52,743 nucleotides of DNA, from positions 1-52,743 of the forward strand of contig JYOD01000005.1 of NCBI GenBank assembly GCA_000955785.1. Direction: 5' to 3'. How positions within the stretch are numbered: position 1 is the first letter of the stretch; the number at the start of each line of letters is the position of its first letter. The DNA is from Burkholderiaceae bacterium 16 (GTDB lineage Bacteria; Pseudomonadota; Gammaproteobacteria; Burkholderiales; Burkholderiaceae). The notes under the pieces were generated by a model. That model ran no database searches and was not told the DNA's origin. It worked only from the letters and a program-made list of their open reading frames with translations. The translations under genes were made by a program, and so were the position numbers. Shown in pieces: positions 9,258 to 18,624 of the stretch.

Positions 9258-10820
9258 ATGACGCAAATTCAGCCGCCGGGCCTGCCGCAATTCATACTGG
9301 CGCTCGACCAGGGCACCAGCAGCTCGCGCGCCATCCTGTTCGATCACGCCGGCAATGTGGCGCGGGTCGCGCAGCGCGAATTCCGGCAATATTACCCGCA
9401 CCCCGGCCATGTCGAGCACGATCCCTACGAGATCTGGCAATCGCAACTGGCAGTAGCACACGAGGTGCTCAACGATGCCGGCGTCTCGGCCAGCCAGGTT
9501 CGCGCCATCGGCATTACCAACCAGCGCGAGACCACCGTGCTGTGGGACCGCCAGACCGGCGAGCCGATCGGCCGCGCGCTGGTCTGGCAGGATCGCCGCA
9601 CAGCGCCGATGTGCGAGACGCTGCAGGCCGAGGGCCACGGCGACCTGTTCCGCGACAAGACCGGCCTGATCCTCGACGCCTATTTTTCCGGCACCAAGCT
9701 GCGCTGGATGCTGGACAACACGGAAGGCGCGCGCGAGCGCGCCGAGCGCGGTGAGCTGGCCTTCGGCACAGTCGACAGCTGGCTGATCTGGCAGCTCACG
9801 GACGGCAAGCGCCACGTCACCGATGTATCCAACGCCTCGCGCACGCTGCTGTTCAACATCCACACCTTCCAGTGGGACGACGCCCTGCTCGGCCTGCTCG
9901 ATATCCCGCGCAGCCTGCTGCCCGAGGTAGCGCCTTCCAGCGGCGAGGTGGCACGCACTGCACTGAGGCTGTTCGGCGCGGAGATCCCGATCGCCGGCAT
10001 CGCCGGCGACCAGCAGGCCGCCACCTACGGCCAGGCCTGCCACGCGCCCGGCATGGCCAAGAACACCTACGGCACCGGCTGCTTCCTGCTGATGAACACG
10101 GGGTCGCAGCCGGTGACTTCGCACAACCGGTTGCTGACCACCATCGGCTGGCAACTGGGCGGAGCGGCGCCGGCCGCCAGCCGCACGCAATACTGCCTGG
10201 AGGGCGGCGTATTCATGGGCGGCGCCACCATCCAGTGGCTGCGCGACGGCTTGCAGATCATCAACAGCGCCCCTGAAGTCGAACCGCTGGCGCGCCAGTG
10301 CGACGACACCGACGGCGTGGTGCTGGTGCCGGCCTTCGCCGGCCTGGGCGCGCCGCACTGGGACCCGTTCGCGCGCGGCACGCTGCTGGGCCTCACGCGC
10401 GGCACCGGACGCCCTCACATCGCCCGCGCCGCGCTGGAATCGATCGCGCTGCAAAGCGTGGACGTGCTGGACGCCATGCAGAAGGACGCCGGCATCTCGC
10501 TGGCCGAACTGCGCGTGGACGGCGGCGCTTCGCGCAGCGATCTGCTGATGCAGATGCAAGCCGACCTGCTCGGCACGGCCGTGGTGCGCCCGCGCGTGAC
10601 CGAGACCACGGCGCTCGGCGCCGCCTACCTGGCGGGGCTGGCCACCGGCTACTGGAGCGGCGAGGAAGAGATCGCCAGCCAGTGGCAGGTGGAGCACCGC
10701 TTCGAGCCCAACCTGTCCGCGGATGCGCGCGCTTACCGGCTGTGGCGCTGGCATCGCGCGGTAGAACGCGCGCGCGACTGGGCCCGCGAGGACGGCGCGC
10801 CGCCCCGTTCGGCAAACTGA
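9258..10820 (+). CDS. glpK: Glycerol kinase
   Basis: A 520-residue FGGY-family kinase that phosphorylates glycerol to sn-glycerol-3-phosphate with ATP. The N-terminal motif [16 protein letters not shown] is present, with [30 protein letters not shown] and [12 protein letters not shown] in the ATPase core, and [15 protein letters not shown] near the C-terminal lobe. It leads the plus-strand pair glpK-glpD. Import through the GlpSTPQUV system would feed this enzyme. No glpF facilitator gene is seen in the window. Confidence 0.95.
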   Translation: MTQIQPPGLPQFILALDQGTSSSRAILFDHAGNVARVAQREFRQYYPHPGHVEHDPYEIWQSQLAVAHEVLNDAGVSASQVRAIGITNQRETTVLWDRQTGEPIGRALVWQDRRTAPMCETLQAEGHGDLFRDKTGLILDAYFSGTKLRWMLDNTEGARERAERGELAFGTVDSWLIWQLTDGKRHVTDVSNASRTLLFNIHTFQWDDALLGLLDIPRSLLPEVAPSSGEVARTALRLFGAEIPIAGIAGDQQAATYGQACHAPGMAKNTYGTGCFLLMNTGSQPVTSHNRLLTTIGWQLGGAAPAASRTQYCLEGGVFMGGATIQWLRDGLQIINSAPEVEPLARQCDDTDGVVLVPAFAGLGAPHWDPFARGTLLGLTRGTGRPHIARAALESIALQSVDVLDAMQKDAGISLAELRVDGGASRSDLLMQMQADLLGTAVVRPRVTETTALGAAYLAGLATGYWSGEEEIASQWQVEHRFEPNLSADARAYRLWRWHRAVERARDWAREDGAPPRSAN

Positions 10821-10916
10821 GCGCGGGCCGGCCACATCCCGCGCAACCGGCATAACCGGCGCAACCGCGCAACGCAATCAGCGCCCGCCATCAGCATTCG
10901 CATCAAACAAGGAATC

Positions 10917-12521
10917 ATGCAGAAACTGTCTACTCCCGTCCTGCCGCCAGACCGCGCCGCCCTGCTCGCCACCCTCGAGCGCGAGCCGAAGTGGGATGTG
11001 ATCGTCATCGGCGGCGGCGCCACCGGCCTGGGCACGGCGGTGGATGCCGCCTCGCGCGGCTACCGCACGCTGCTGGTGGAAGCAGCCGACTTCGCCAAGG
11101 GCACGTCCAGCAAGGCCACCAAGCTGGTCCATGGCGGCGTGCGCTACCTGGCGCAGGGCAATATCAGCCTGGTGCGCGAGGCGCTGCACGAGCGCGGCCT
11201 GCTGGCCCGCAACGCGCCCCATCTGGTATGGCCGCTCGGCTTCGTGGTACCGGCCTACCAGTTGTTCGACCAGCCCTTCTACGGCATCGGCCTGAAGCTC
11301 TATGACATGCTGGCCGGCGGACTCAACCTGTCCGGCAGCCGCTGGCTGAACCACCGCGAGACGCTGGCGGCGGCACCGACCCTGGCCGAGCACGTAGGGG
11401 GCCGGCCCCTGCGCGGCGGCAACCTGTACTTCGACGGGCAGTTCGACGACGCCCGCCTGGCCATCGCGCTGATGCGCACGCTGTTCGACGTGGGCGGCAC
11501 GGCCATCAACTACCTGCGCGTGAGCGGATTGTCACAGCACAATGGCGTGATTGACGGCGTCACCGTGCAGGACGTGCTGGGCGGCGCCAGCTTCGATCTC
11601 AAGGCATCCTGCGTGATCAACGCCACCGGCGTCTGGGTCGATGCCATCCGCCAGATGGAAGACGGCAACGCGCGCAGCATGGTGGCGCCCAGCCAGGGCG
11701 TGCACCTGACGCTGCCGCGCAGCTTCCTGCCCGGCGACCGCGCCATCCTGATCCCCAAGACCGACGACGGCCGCGTGCTGTTCGTGGTGCCCTGGAACGG
11801 CCACACCATCGTCGGCACCACCGATACCCCGCGCCAGGATCTGCCGCTGGAGCCCCATGCCGGCGCCGACGATGTCGACTTCATCCTGGAGACCGCGGCG
11901 CGCTACCTGTCGCGCACGCCCACCCGCGCCGACGTGACCAGCGTCTGGGCCGGCCTGCGCCCGCTGGTCAAGGCCACCGGCGAAGCCTCCACCGCCTCGC
12001 TCTCGCGCGAGCACACCATCCTGGTCTCCAAGGCCGGCCTGATCACCGTCACCGGCGGCAAGTGGACCACCTACCGCAAGATGGCCGAGGACGTGGTGGG
12101 CACGGCAATCCAGCGCCAGATGCTGCCGGCCGCGCCATGCGTGACCGCGGAACTGCCGCTGCATGGCTCGCAAGGCTTGCCAGCCGACCTGCCCCAGTCC
12201 GGCAGCGGTTCGCCCGACCGCTACTACGGCAACGAACTCGGCATGCTGCGCGCGCTGCCTGGCAATGACGAATTGCTGGTGCCCGGCTCCGGGCTCACTG
12301 CCGCCCATGTGCGCTTTGCCGCGCGCTTCGAACTGGCGCGGCGGGTCGAGGACGTGCTGGCGCGCCGCAATCGCGCGCTATTCCTGGAAGCCGGCGCCGC
12401 CAGCGCGGCAGCGCCCCGGGTAGCCGAGATCCTGGCCGAGGAGCTTGGTCACGACGCCGCCTGGCAATCCGCCGAGGTGGACAGTTTCCGAGGTCTCGCA
12501 AGCAGCTATATGCTCGCCTGA
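10917..12521 (+). CDS. glpD: Aerobic glycerol-3-phosphate dehydrogenase
   Basis: A 534-residue FAD-dependent, membrane-associated enzyme that oxidises glycerol-3-phosphate to dihydroxyacetone phosphate and feeds electrons to quinone. The N-terminal FAD-binding motif is VIVIGGGATGLGTAVDA, followed by KGTSSKATKLVHGGVRYL and, near residue 380, ITVTGGKWTTYRKMAED. Full family length. It starts 96 nt after glpK with CAAGGAATC just upstream of ATG and is the last gene of the glycerol module. Confidence 0.95.
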   Translation: MQKLSTPVLPPDRAALLATLEREPKWDVIVIGGGATGLGTAVDAASRGYRTLLVEAADFAKGTSSKATKLVHGGVRYLAQGNISLVREALHERGLLARNAPHLVWPLGFVVPAYQLFDQPFYGIGLKLYDMLAGGLNLSGSRWLNHRETLAAAPTLAEHVGGRPLRGGNLYFDGQFDDARLAIALMRTLFDVGGTAINYLRVSGLSQHNGVIDGVTVQDVLGGASFDLKASCVINATGVWVDAIRQMEDGNARSMVAPSQGVHLTLPRSFLPGDRAILIPKTDDGRVLFVVPWNGHTIVGTTDTPRQDLPLEPHAGADDVDFILETAARYLSRTPTRADVTSVWAGLRPLVKATGEASTASLSREHTILVSKAGLITVTGGKWTTYRKMAEDVVGTAIQRQMLPAAPCVTAELPLHGSQGLPADLPQSGSGSPDRYYGNELGMLRALPGNDELLVPGSGLTAAHVRFAARFELARRVEDVLARRNRALFLEAGAASAAAPRVAEILAEELGHDAAWQSAEVDSFRGLASSYMLA

Positions 12522-12614
12522 AGGCGACGCCGGCAAGGATACCTGCCGCCCCACGGGAAACGCGGCCGTCACACCCGGGCCTGTTTCATCGGCACCTGAT
12601 CAACAAGGAAACAC

Positions 12615-12989
12615 ATGCCCCTTCGTTCGCTCCTGCGCCGCGCCGCCAACTGCGCTCTCGCCGGCGCCATCGGCCTGGCCGCGGCCCCGGCCTTCGCCAG
12701 GCCCGGCATCGACGGCGTGCGCTTCGACCCGGCCCGCACCGTGCGCTACCAGTGCGACGAAGGCAAACAACTCACGGTGCGCTACTTCAACAGCACAGAC
12801 AACCAGATCGCCATCCTGCGGCTGGACGGCAAGCCGCTGCTCTTCGTCAGCGTGCTCACCGGCTCTGGCGCCCGCTATGCGCATGGTGCTCACCTGTGGA
12901 TCACCAAGGGCGACGAAGGCATGCTGGAGGACCTGACCAAGGGTGAGAACGCACCGCCGGTCTACGCCAACTGCCGCGCGGTCAAATAG
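12615..12989 (+). CDS. MliC-family periplasmic lysozyme inhibitor-like protein
   Basis: A 124-residue secreted protein with a signal peptide (RRAANCALAGAIGLAAAPAFA, cleaved before RPGID). The mature part has MliC-domain traits: the VRYQCDEGKQLTVRYFNS strand, a central GARYAHGAHLWITKGDEGML segment, and a final NC pair near the end, so two cysteines can form the family disulfide. MliC proteins block C-type lysozyme. There is no lipobox, so it is probably soluble in the periplasm (PliC-like). AAGGAAAC precedes the start. Confidence 0.75.
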   Translation: MPLRSLLRRAANCALAGAIGLAAAPAFARPGIDGVRFDPARTVRYQCDEGKQLTVRYFNSTDNQIAILRLDGKPLLFVSVLTGSGARYAHGAHLWITKGDEGMLEDLTKGENAPPVYANCRAVK

Positions 12990-13063
12990 GCCATCTCCAG
13001 AACATTTTGGTGCTGGCGCCCCGGTCGAGCGATAATGCGGGTTATCGAATCAGGGAGAACACC

Positions 13064-13450
13064 ATGGACGAGATTGATGATCTGTCCGATCTGCCGATGC
13101 CCCGCTTTATCTGGGGCTTCGCGATCTTCACGCCCAAGGGCGGCGAGGTCATGCATGACGAATTTGAATATCTGACCCATACCCGCGCGCCGCGCTTCAC
13201 GTGCCGGGTAGTCGAACTGGAAGACATGCCGGTCGACAGCGAGGAAACCGGCATCGACGGGCGCATCGTGCATTACGACGAGCCGGGCCGCCTGTTCTAC
13301 ATCTCCGACGCCGGCATCGCGCTGGTGAACTTTGAGTTGTTCGACAAAGTGCCGGAGAAGCAGAAACTCAAGAAGATCTGCGACGAAGCCATCGAAAACT
13401 GGATGTTACGGCGCGATTTCCTCGATTCGGAAGAAGGCGAAGAGGACTGA
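13064..13450 (+). CDS. Hypothetical acidic protein, 128 aa
   Basis: A soluble protein with no signal peptide or membrane segment. It starts MDEIDDLSDLPMPRF and ends in an acidic tail DSEEGEED. AGGGAGAAC lies upstream of the chosen ATG; an in-frame ATG at 13007 lacks this. No catalytic motif is recognised. Gene-like codon use and the ribosome site support it as real; the function is unknown. Confidence 0.7.
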   Translation: MDEIDDLSDLPMPRFIWGFAIFTPKGGEVMHDEFEYLTHTRAPRFTCRVVELEDMPVDSEETGIDGRIVHYDEPGRLFYISDAGIALVNFELFDKVPEKQKLKKICDEAIENWMLRRDFLDSEEGEED

Positions 13451-13762
13451 GCGTCCCTTTATCCCTTTGCCCACACCGAGGGATAACGGCCGGCAGGTCG
13501 TTATCCCCACGCCCCGCCTTCCGCCTGGCGTCCCCGCCGGGCAGCCGAACTCCCTCGATTCCCCTCCCCCGCCCTTCCCGGCCTTCCCGCCGCTCCCGGC
13601 TGAGCCATCCCTTGCGCGGCAAACCCGTTGCCCCCGGCATGCGCAGAGTTTCTACATTCGTCAGCAGCGTCCTACAACGCAAGGGGAAGCCACCGGACAC
13701 CGCGCCAAATCCGCCCTGCTTATAGTGGAACCATGGAAAACACGGAAGAAAGGAAGGAAATC
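13451..13762. other. Intergenic region with one inverted repeat
   Basis: No gene is seen in these 312 bases. GGGATAACG (13480-13488) and CGTTATCCC (13499-13507) form a perfect 9-bp inverted repeat with a 10-nt spacer just after the 13064 gene. It could be a weak terminator without a T-run or a protein-binding site. The remainder is C-rich and featureless. Confidence 0.45.
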
Positions 13763-13837
13763 ATGCCCTACATCCTCGCCTGGTTGCTCGGTGTCCCGGC
13801 CTTCGTGCTGCTGCTGATCTGGCTGTTCGTGCATTAA
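13763..13837 (+). CDS. 24-residue single-span membrane peptide
   Basis: A short reading frame encoding MPYILAWLLGVPAFVLLLIW followed by LFVH, almost entirely hydrophobic with a proline kink, so one membrane helix. AGGAAGGAAATC before the ATG is a strong ribosome site, and a clear terminator follows 46 nt after the stop. An in-frame ATG at 13733 would add ten charged residues (MENTEERKEI) but has no good ribosome site. The function is unknown. The gene is too short for standard ORF callers and could be missed. Confidence 0.6.
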   Translation: MPYILAWLLGVPAFVLLLIWLFVH

Positions 13838-13883
13838 GTTGCGAGCTTGCCGATCCGGCGCGTAACTCGGACCCCGGATAGCG

Positions 13884-13914
13884 AAACGCCCGCTGATATT
13901 CCAGCGGGCGTTTT
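13884..13914 (+). terminator. Rho-independent terminator after the 24-aa peptide gene
   Basis: AAACGCCCGCTG and CCAGCGGGCGTTTT form an almost perfect stem with a five-base loop (atatt), followed by TTTTGTTTTT. It ends the small plus-strand transcript carrying the membrane peptide. Confidence 0.85.
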
Positions 13915-14001
13915 GTTTTTGCCATTCAGCGTTTCGCGCCACCCTGTGAATGAAGACGCACATGTTTCAGCGTTTCATCCCAGACCGCGTCCACGCGGAT
14001 A

Positions 14002-14286
14002 TCAGCCTGCCGCATCCTGCGCGGGCAGGCCGCGTTCCAGCGCTTCCTTGAGCAGGCCGCTCATGCCACCAGCATGCGCCGGAGCGAGCGCCTGCAGGCG
14101 TTTGACCAGTTCAGCGTCGAGCTTGCAGGCAAACGGCACCAGGCCTTGTTCCTGGTCGAGCCGGCGCTGTTCGCGGCGATCGACCTTGGCCGGGCCGGTA
14201 TCGCGCCCGGCGCGGAGGGCGGCGGACAGCTTCAGGCTGTTGGCCAGCTTCAGTGCTTTGTTCTTTTCGAGGTCGGTCTTTTTCAC
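14002..14286 (-). CDS. Hypothetical protein, 94 aa (GTG start)
   Basis: A lysine/alanine-rich N-terminal half (KKTDLEKNKALKLANSLKL) is followed by a helix-forming C-terminal half with LDAELVKRLQALAPAHAGGM, which looks like a ribbon-helix-helix-type or helical adaptor region. GTG at 14286 is the best start. A nearby ATG at 14291 is in another frame and stops at once. The longer frame up to 14388 contains Arg/Pro-rich sequence unlike the rest. Function unknown. Confidence 0.55.
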   Translation of the reverse strand: MKKTDLEKNKALKLANSLKLSAALRAGRDTGPAKVDRREQRRLDQEQGLVPFACKLDAELVKRLQALAPAHAGGMSGLLKEALERGLPAQDAAG

Positions 14287-14426
14287 GGCATGTTCCGCTA
14301 GAGTCTGTCTGGGGCGGTATTGTACGCAGGTCGGCGGCAGGTCCCGCTTTGTATTGCGCGTGCTGCACAGCGCGCGCACGCCCGGCACCTGCGAGCCCCC
14401 TCTCCCGAGACTACCTCGGACTGCAC

Positions 14427-14660
14427 CTATTCCGCCTCCCTCACCTCGATCAATTCCGCCGCCACACGCTCGATCTCCGCATAGACGGGAAGCGCGTCGT
14501 CCGGGCCGGTACAGCCGACGCCGGTCGCACTGGCTTCGTCAGCGCCGGGCGGATGAAAGACAAACGCCATCCCGGGCTGCCACCTCGGATCGTTCTTCAG
14601 GCTTTCATTGAGGATTGCCAGATACTGGCCGCGAGTGAACACGTGCTTGGACATCTTCAC
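14427..14660 (-). CDS. Hypothetical protein, 77 aa
   Basis: Small soluble protein beginning MKMSKHVFTRGQYLAILNES with TCGGAGGTGA just before the ATG, a strong ribosome site. A central FVFHPPGADEASATGVGC segment and an acidic C-terminal helix (EIERVAAELIEVREAE) are seen. No family is recognised. Gene-like features support expression. Confidence 0.6.
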   Translation of the reverse strand: MKMSKHVFTRGQYLAILNESLKNDPRWQPGMAFVFHPPGADEASATGVGCTGPDDALPVYAEIERVAAELIEVREAE

Positions 14661-14835
14661 CTCCGAATAATTTGTCGGGATCGTAGCATGGCGCGAGGCC
14701 TGATCCGGGTGAGCCTCGATACACGCGCGCGATCATGCATGCGATGATCGCGTGGCTTTTGCCGGAATCGAGCCGCTATCGATGCAACATCGATAAGACA
14801 TTGCCAAAACAACGATAAGACAAAGGATGAGACAA

Positions 14836-16107
14836 ATGATACGTAGCACATTGCCAGTGCTTGCGGTCGCGTTGCTGGCCGCCTGCGCGGCCCCGGAGTC
14901 GACGCAGAGCGCCGCCCCGCGCACGACCCGCTTTTCCGCCTCGCAACTGGACGCCATGAGCGCACGGGTGCGTGCCGATGTCGCGCAGGGCCGTATTCCC
15001 GGCGCCGTGTACCTGCTCGCCCGCAACGGCAAAATCGTCGATACGCAGTCCATCGGCTGGCAGGATGCGGCCGGCAAGGTACCGATGCGGTCCGACTCGA
15101 TCTTCCGCATCTATTCGATGAGCAAGCCAATCGTCTCGGTGGCCGTGATGATGATGGTCGAGGACGGACGCCTGCAGCTTGCCGATCCGGTCTCCAGGTA
15201 TCTGCCCGAACTCAAGGGCCTGCAGGTCGGCGTGGAGAAGACCGACGCCGCCGGCAAGCCCGTGCTGGAACTGGTGCCGGCCCAGCGCGAGATGACCGTG
15301 CAGGACCTGATGCGCCATACGTCGGGGCTGACCTATGGCGTGTTCGGCAAGTCGCTGGTCAAGGAGGAATACAAGCGCCTGGACGTGGATGCCACCGAGC
15401 AAAGCAATACGGAATTCATTAGCCGTCTCGCCAAGGCACCGCTGCAGTTTCAGCCGGGCACCACCTGGGAGTACAGCCGCTCCACCGATGTGCTGGGCGC
15501 CTTGCTGGAACGCGTGTCGGGCCAGACCCTGGCGGCGCATCTGCAGCAGCGCATCTTCACGCCCTTGCAGATGAAGGACACCGGCTTCTGGGTTCCGCAG
15601 GCCCAGCAGGCCCGCATTGCCGAGCCCTTTGCCATCGACCCCGACAGCAAGATACCAGTCGGGCTGATCGACGTGCGCCACGCGCCAAAACTCGAATCGG
15701 GCGGCGGCGGGCTGGTGTCGACCGCGGCAGATTACTTCCGCTTTGCCCAGATGCTGCTCAACGGCGGCGAAATCGACGGCGTGCGCCTGCTCTCGCCGAA
15801 GACGGTCGCCTATATGACTGCCGACCACCTCGGCACGATTGCCGGGCCTTCGCTGGCGCGCGGCCCGGCCTACCTCCCGGGTCCGGGCTATGGCTTCGGC
15901 CTGGGTTTCGGCACGCGCACGGGCACTGGCGAGGCAGCCACGCCGGGGTCGGTTGGCGACTACTACTGGGGCGGAGTCGGGGGCACCTACTTCTGGGTCG
16001 ACCCGAAGGAGAAGACCGTGGCGATCTGGATGATGCAGGCGCCCGGGCAGCGTGAGTATTACCGCGCCTGGTTCCGGAACAAGGTGTATAGCGCCATGAC
16101 GCCGTGA
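14836..16107 (+). CDS. Serine hydrolase of the beta-lactamase/EstB family, lipoprotein
   Basis: About 423 residues with a lipoprotein signal (LPVLAVALLAAC, lipobox Cys near residue 19). The class C beta-lactamase/DD-peptidase fold motifs are seen: SMSKP as the SxxK nucleophile motif (serine attacks the ester or amide), YSRS in place of YxN, and a C-terminal GGVGGTYFWVDP replacing KTG. Such proteins act as esterases, transesterases or peptidases rather than true lactamases. AAAGGA lies 8 nt before the chosen ATG; the ATG at 14827 is a possible alternative. It stands alone on its strand. Confidence 0.82.
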   Translation: MIRSTLPVLAVALLAACAAPESTQSAAPRTTRFSASQLDAMSARVRADVAQGRIPGAVYLLARNGKIVDTQSIGWQDAAGKVPMRSDSIFRIYSMSKPIVSVAVMMMVEDGRLQLADPVSRYLPELKGLQVGVEKTDAAGKPVLELVPAQREMTVQDLMRHTSGLTYGVFGKSLVKEEYKRLDVDATEQSNTEFISRLAKAPLQFQPGTTWEYSRSTDVLGALLERVSGQTLAAHLQQRIFTPLQMKDTGFWVPQAQQARIAEPFAIDPDSKIPVGLIDVRHAPKLESGGGGLVSTAADYFRFAQMLLNGGEIDGVRLLSPKTVAYMTADHLGTIAGPSLARGPAYLPGPGYGFGLGFGTRTGTGEAATPGSVGDYYWGGVGGTYFWVDPKEKTVAIWMMQAPGQREYYRAWFRNKVYSAMTP

Positions 16108-16215
16108 TGCCGTGATGCGCGGATGACAGGACCGGCGCGCGCACCGGTAGCGATGGCATGGCGGCGCGGCCGCCTGCCGCCGCATTGGAGCGCCGGCGCC
16201 AGCCGGCCTCCACCC

Positions 16216-16500
16216 CTACAGCGCGCTGACGGACTCGCCCGGCACCAGGCCGTTGATGATGTCCTCGCCGAACTTCACCGCGCCGCGGCGCGCGGTGCCG
16301 ATATTGTCCCAGGGCGCCGCGGCAAGCCGGAACACGCGCGAACGCTCGGTACCCGGCTCATGTCCTTCGCGGCAGATCACCACGGAAGCATTGAAACTGC
16401 GATCCGGCCGGCGCTCTGGCCAGGTGCGCTCAGCTTGGTGGCGATAGATCAGCGGATAGAGATCGAAACCCTTGTAGCGGGTAAATGGTCCAGTGTCCAA
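16216..16500 (-). CDS. Hypothetical protein, 94 aa (TTG start)
   Basis: The N-terminal part of the product reads DTGPFTRYKGFDLYPLIYRH and a later part DNIGTARRGAVKFGEDIING, suggesting a small alpha/beta fold. AGGGGAGCGCAAG precedes a TTG at 16500, the best start. The ATG at 16554 would add 18 residues without a ribosome site. No family recognised. Confidence 0.5.
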   Translation of the reverse strand: MDTGPFTRYKGFDLYPLIYRHQAERTWPERRPDRSFNASVVICREGHEPGTERSRVFRLAAAPWDNIGTARRGAVKFGEDIINGLVPGESVSAL

Positions 16501-16613
16501 CTTGCGCTCCCCTAGTGATGGTTGAATGGTGCATGCGGCCTGCCGGCGCCGCACCGCAGCGGGTTCGCCTCGCCCTGTTCCCGGGCGATGGCGACAATGC
16601 CTTCAGGTTGCCT

Positions 16614-16829
16614 TCAGGTCTGTATCGACCAGCCAGGCCCCTTGCCGTTCTTGTCGCTCTCGTGCCGCCAGCGGCAACCGCAATCGGCACAGGTGTAGGT
16701 GGCAAAGGTGATCGCGGGCTGGCCGCGCGGCTTGATGCGCTGCGTGTCCGTCAATAGCAGCCGGGGATGCCCCGTGCCGCCGATCGAGCCAGGCTGGATC
16801 TGCGCACAGGCCTCGCACATGCTCATCAT
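16614..16829 (-). CDS. Small zinc-ribbon-like protein, 71 aa
   Basis: Two cysteine pairs, CEAC near the N terminus and CADC followed by GCRW near the C terminus, can form a zinc ribbon. Several basic and polar residues lie between (TDTQRIKPRGQPAITF). GGGAGCG precedes the double ATG (16829/16826). Such small proteins often bind nucleic acid or a partner; the role here is unknown. Confidence 0.55.
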   Translation of the reverse strand: MMSMCEACAQIQPGSIGGTGHPRLLLTDTQRIKPRGQPAITFATYTCADCGCRWRHESDKNGKGPGWSIQT

Positions 16830-16916
16830 CGCTCCCGCGCCTTGCGCGTGCACTTCGTCCCCGCGTGCCGGCCTCGCACCGCCAGTGCGAGGAACCGCAT
16901 CGCCAATACCGCGCGG

Positions 16917-17120
16917 CTATTTATCCGCCGCCATCGCCTTGAGCTGCGCGTCGCCGGCTACGCGCGCAGCGTCCGATGTGGTGAAGGTATCGTCCGAAAC
17001 AATGGTGCGCTTGAGCAGCTGCGCAGAGAAATCGACCAGGGTGATTACCCATACATAGCGCCCCGCCTGGGGCGCTGTCTGGACAATAGCCTGCAGGTGC
17101 GGCGTGGAATCCTTAGCCAT
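16917..17120 (-). CDS. Hypothetical protein, 67 aa
   Basis: Begins MAKDSTPHLQAIVQTAPQAG, has a hydrophobic strand VWVITLVDFSAQLL and ends KAMAADK. CCGGAGGAGCATC directly before the ATG is a strong ribosome site. The longer frame from 17183 was rejected for lack of one. No family recognised. Confidence 0.6.
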   Translation of the reverse strand: MAKDSTPHLQAIVQTAPQAGRYVWVITLVDFSAQLLKRTIVSDDTFTTSDAARVAGDAQLKAMAADK

Positions 17121-17221
17121 GATGCTCCTCCGGAGGATCGCATCAGGGCACTTTAGCACGAGTTGCGCATGAGGCGGCTGCAACGCCTCCTCGGCCGGGA
17201 CACGCGACGCTCACGGCGCGC

Positions 17222-18463
17222 TCAGACCACTTGCTGTCCGCGCAGCGTCTCCAGATCGGCCGCCGTCAGGCCCAGTTCGCCGTAGAACGCGTCGTTGTGC
17301 TCGCCCACCGCCGGGCCGCTGCGGGGCGCTGGCGGCTGGTGGCCGGAAAACCGCGGCACCATGCAAGGCGCGGGAATCGAGCCGAGATCGGGATCAGGCA
17401 AGCGGACGATCGCGCCGCGTGCCTGGAAATGCGGATCCTGCATGATATCGGCGATGGTGAATATCTTGCTGAACGGGATCTCGCGCGCGCCGAGCGCCTG
17501 CGCCACAGCCTCGTAGTCATGCGTGGCGAACCATGTCTTGATGACGGCATCGAGCGCATCCAGATGGCGCACGCGCTCCGGGTTGCTGGCATAGCGCGGG
17601 TCGTCCGCCATGCCGGCCTCGCCGATGGCATGGCAAAGGCGGCGGAAGATCGGGTCCGACGAGGCTACCAGCGAAACCCAGTGGCCGTCCGCCGTGGCGT
17701 ACATATTGGACGGCGCGGTGTAGGTGGCACGATTGCCGGCACGCTGGCGCACCTGCCCCAGTTGCTCGTACTCCACGGCGAGCGGCTCCAGCAAACGGAA
17801 CAATGCCTCAGTCGCCGACAGGTCGATCTCGCGGCCGTGCACGCCATCGCCACGATCCTGCGCGCGCCGGCTGTCGGCCACGGCGGCCGCAATCGAAAAC
17901 GCACCGAACAGGCCGGCCACCATATCGCCCATCGGATAGTTCATATGCAACGGCGGGCCGGAGGGATCGCCCACCAGGTTGGTGAAGCCGCTCATTGCTT
18001 CGAACACGCGCGCAAAACCGGCGCGACCGGCATACGGCCCGGTCTGCCCGAAGCCGGTCAGGCGCAGGATCGTCAAGCGAGGGTTGGCGGCGTGCAGCGT
18101 CCCGGCATCCAGGCCCCAGCGGTCCAGCGTGCCAGTACGGAAGTTCTCCACCAGCACGTCGAACTGCGGCAGCATCTTGAGAAACAGTGCGCGGCCCTCC
18201 GGTTTGCGCACGTCGAGCGTGATGCCGCGCTTGCCGCGATTGGTGACCTTCCAGTAAAGCGGCAGCTTATCCTTGACCGGCGCCAGCCCACGCAGCGGAT
18301 CGGTCCCGTCGGGCAACTCGAGCTTGACGACTTCCGCGCCCATGTCGGCGCACAGCGTGCTGGCAACCGGGGCGGCCACAACCGTGGCCATGTCGAGGAT
18401 GCGCACGCCGGCCAGCGGCCCGCCTTGATGCGCGGCAGCCGCGTCTTGATCTGTGTGGTTCAT
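17222..18463 (-). CDS. CaiB/BaiF family CoA-transferase (class III)
   Basis: A 413-residue class III CoA-transferase. Family traits: GVRILDMATVVAAPVAS at the N terminus, LCADMGAEVVKLE, LLNVRK-like TLDVRKPEGRALF, and the catalytic aspartate in YPMGDMVAGLFGAF. These enzymes move CoA between carboxylic acids (formyl-, succinyl- or carnitine-type). Start at MNHTDQDAAAA (18463); the frame upstream to 18670 has no domain. It follows a Bug binding protein and an acyl-CoA dehydrogenase gene on the same strand, suggesting uptake, CoA activation and oxidation of one organic acid. The substrate is unknown. Confidence 0.85.
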   Translation of the reverse strand: MNHTDQDAAAAHQGGPLAGVRILDMATVVAAPVASTLCADMGAEVVKLELPDGTDPLRGLAPVKDKLPLYWKVTNRGKRGITLDVRKPEGRALFLKMLPQFDVLVENFRTGTLDRWGLDAGTLHAANPRLTILRLTGFGQTGPYAGRAGFARVFEAMSGFTNLVGDPSGPPLHMNYPMGDMVAGLFGAFSIAAAVADSRRAQDRGDGVHGREIDLSATEALFRLLEPLAVEYEQLGQVRQRAGNRATYTAPSNMYATADGHWVSLVASSDPIFRRLCHAIGEAGMADDPRYASNPERVRHLDALDAVIKTWFATHDYEAVAQALGAREIPFSKIFTIADIMQDPHFQARGAIVRLPDPDLGSIPAPCMVPRFSGHQPPAPRSGPAVGEHNDAFYGELGLTAADLETLRGQQVV

Positions 18464-18624
18464 GATGGAGTCGGGGGAAAGAGTCTTGTGTGGTGGGCAA
18501 TAGCAGGAGCTCGCACAAGCGCTGCCCGGACCAATCGCATTGCGCGGCGTAACGCTGGGCGTTTTCGTCATGGTCGACATGGCCGGACCCTGAAGTTGGC
18601 TACGCATACCTGCTGCATATCTGC

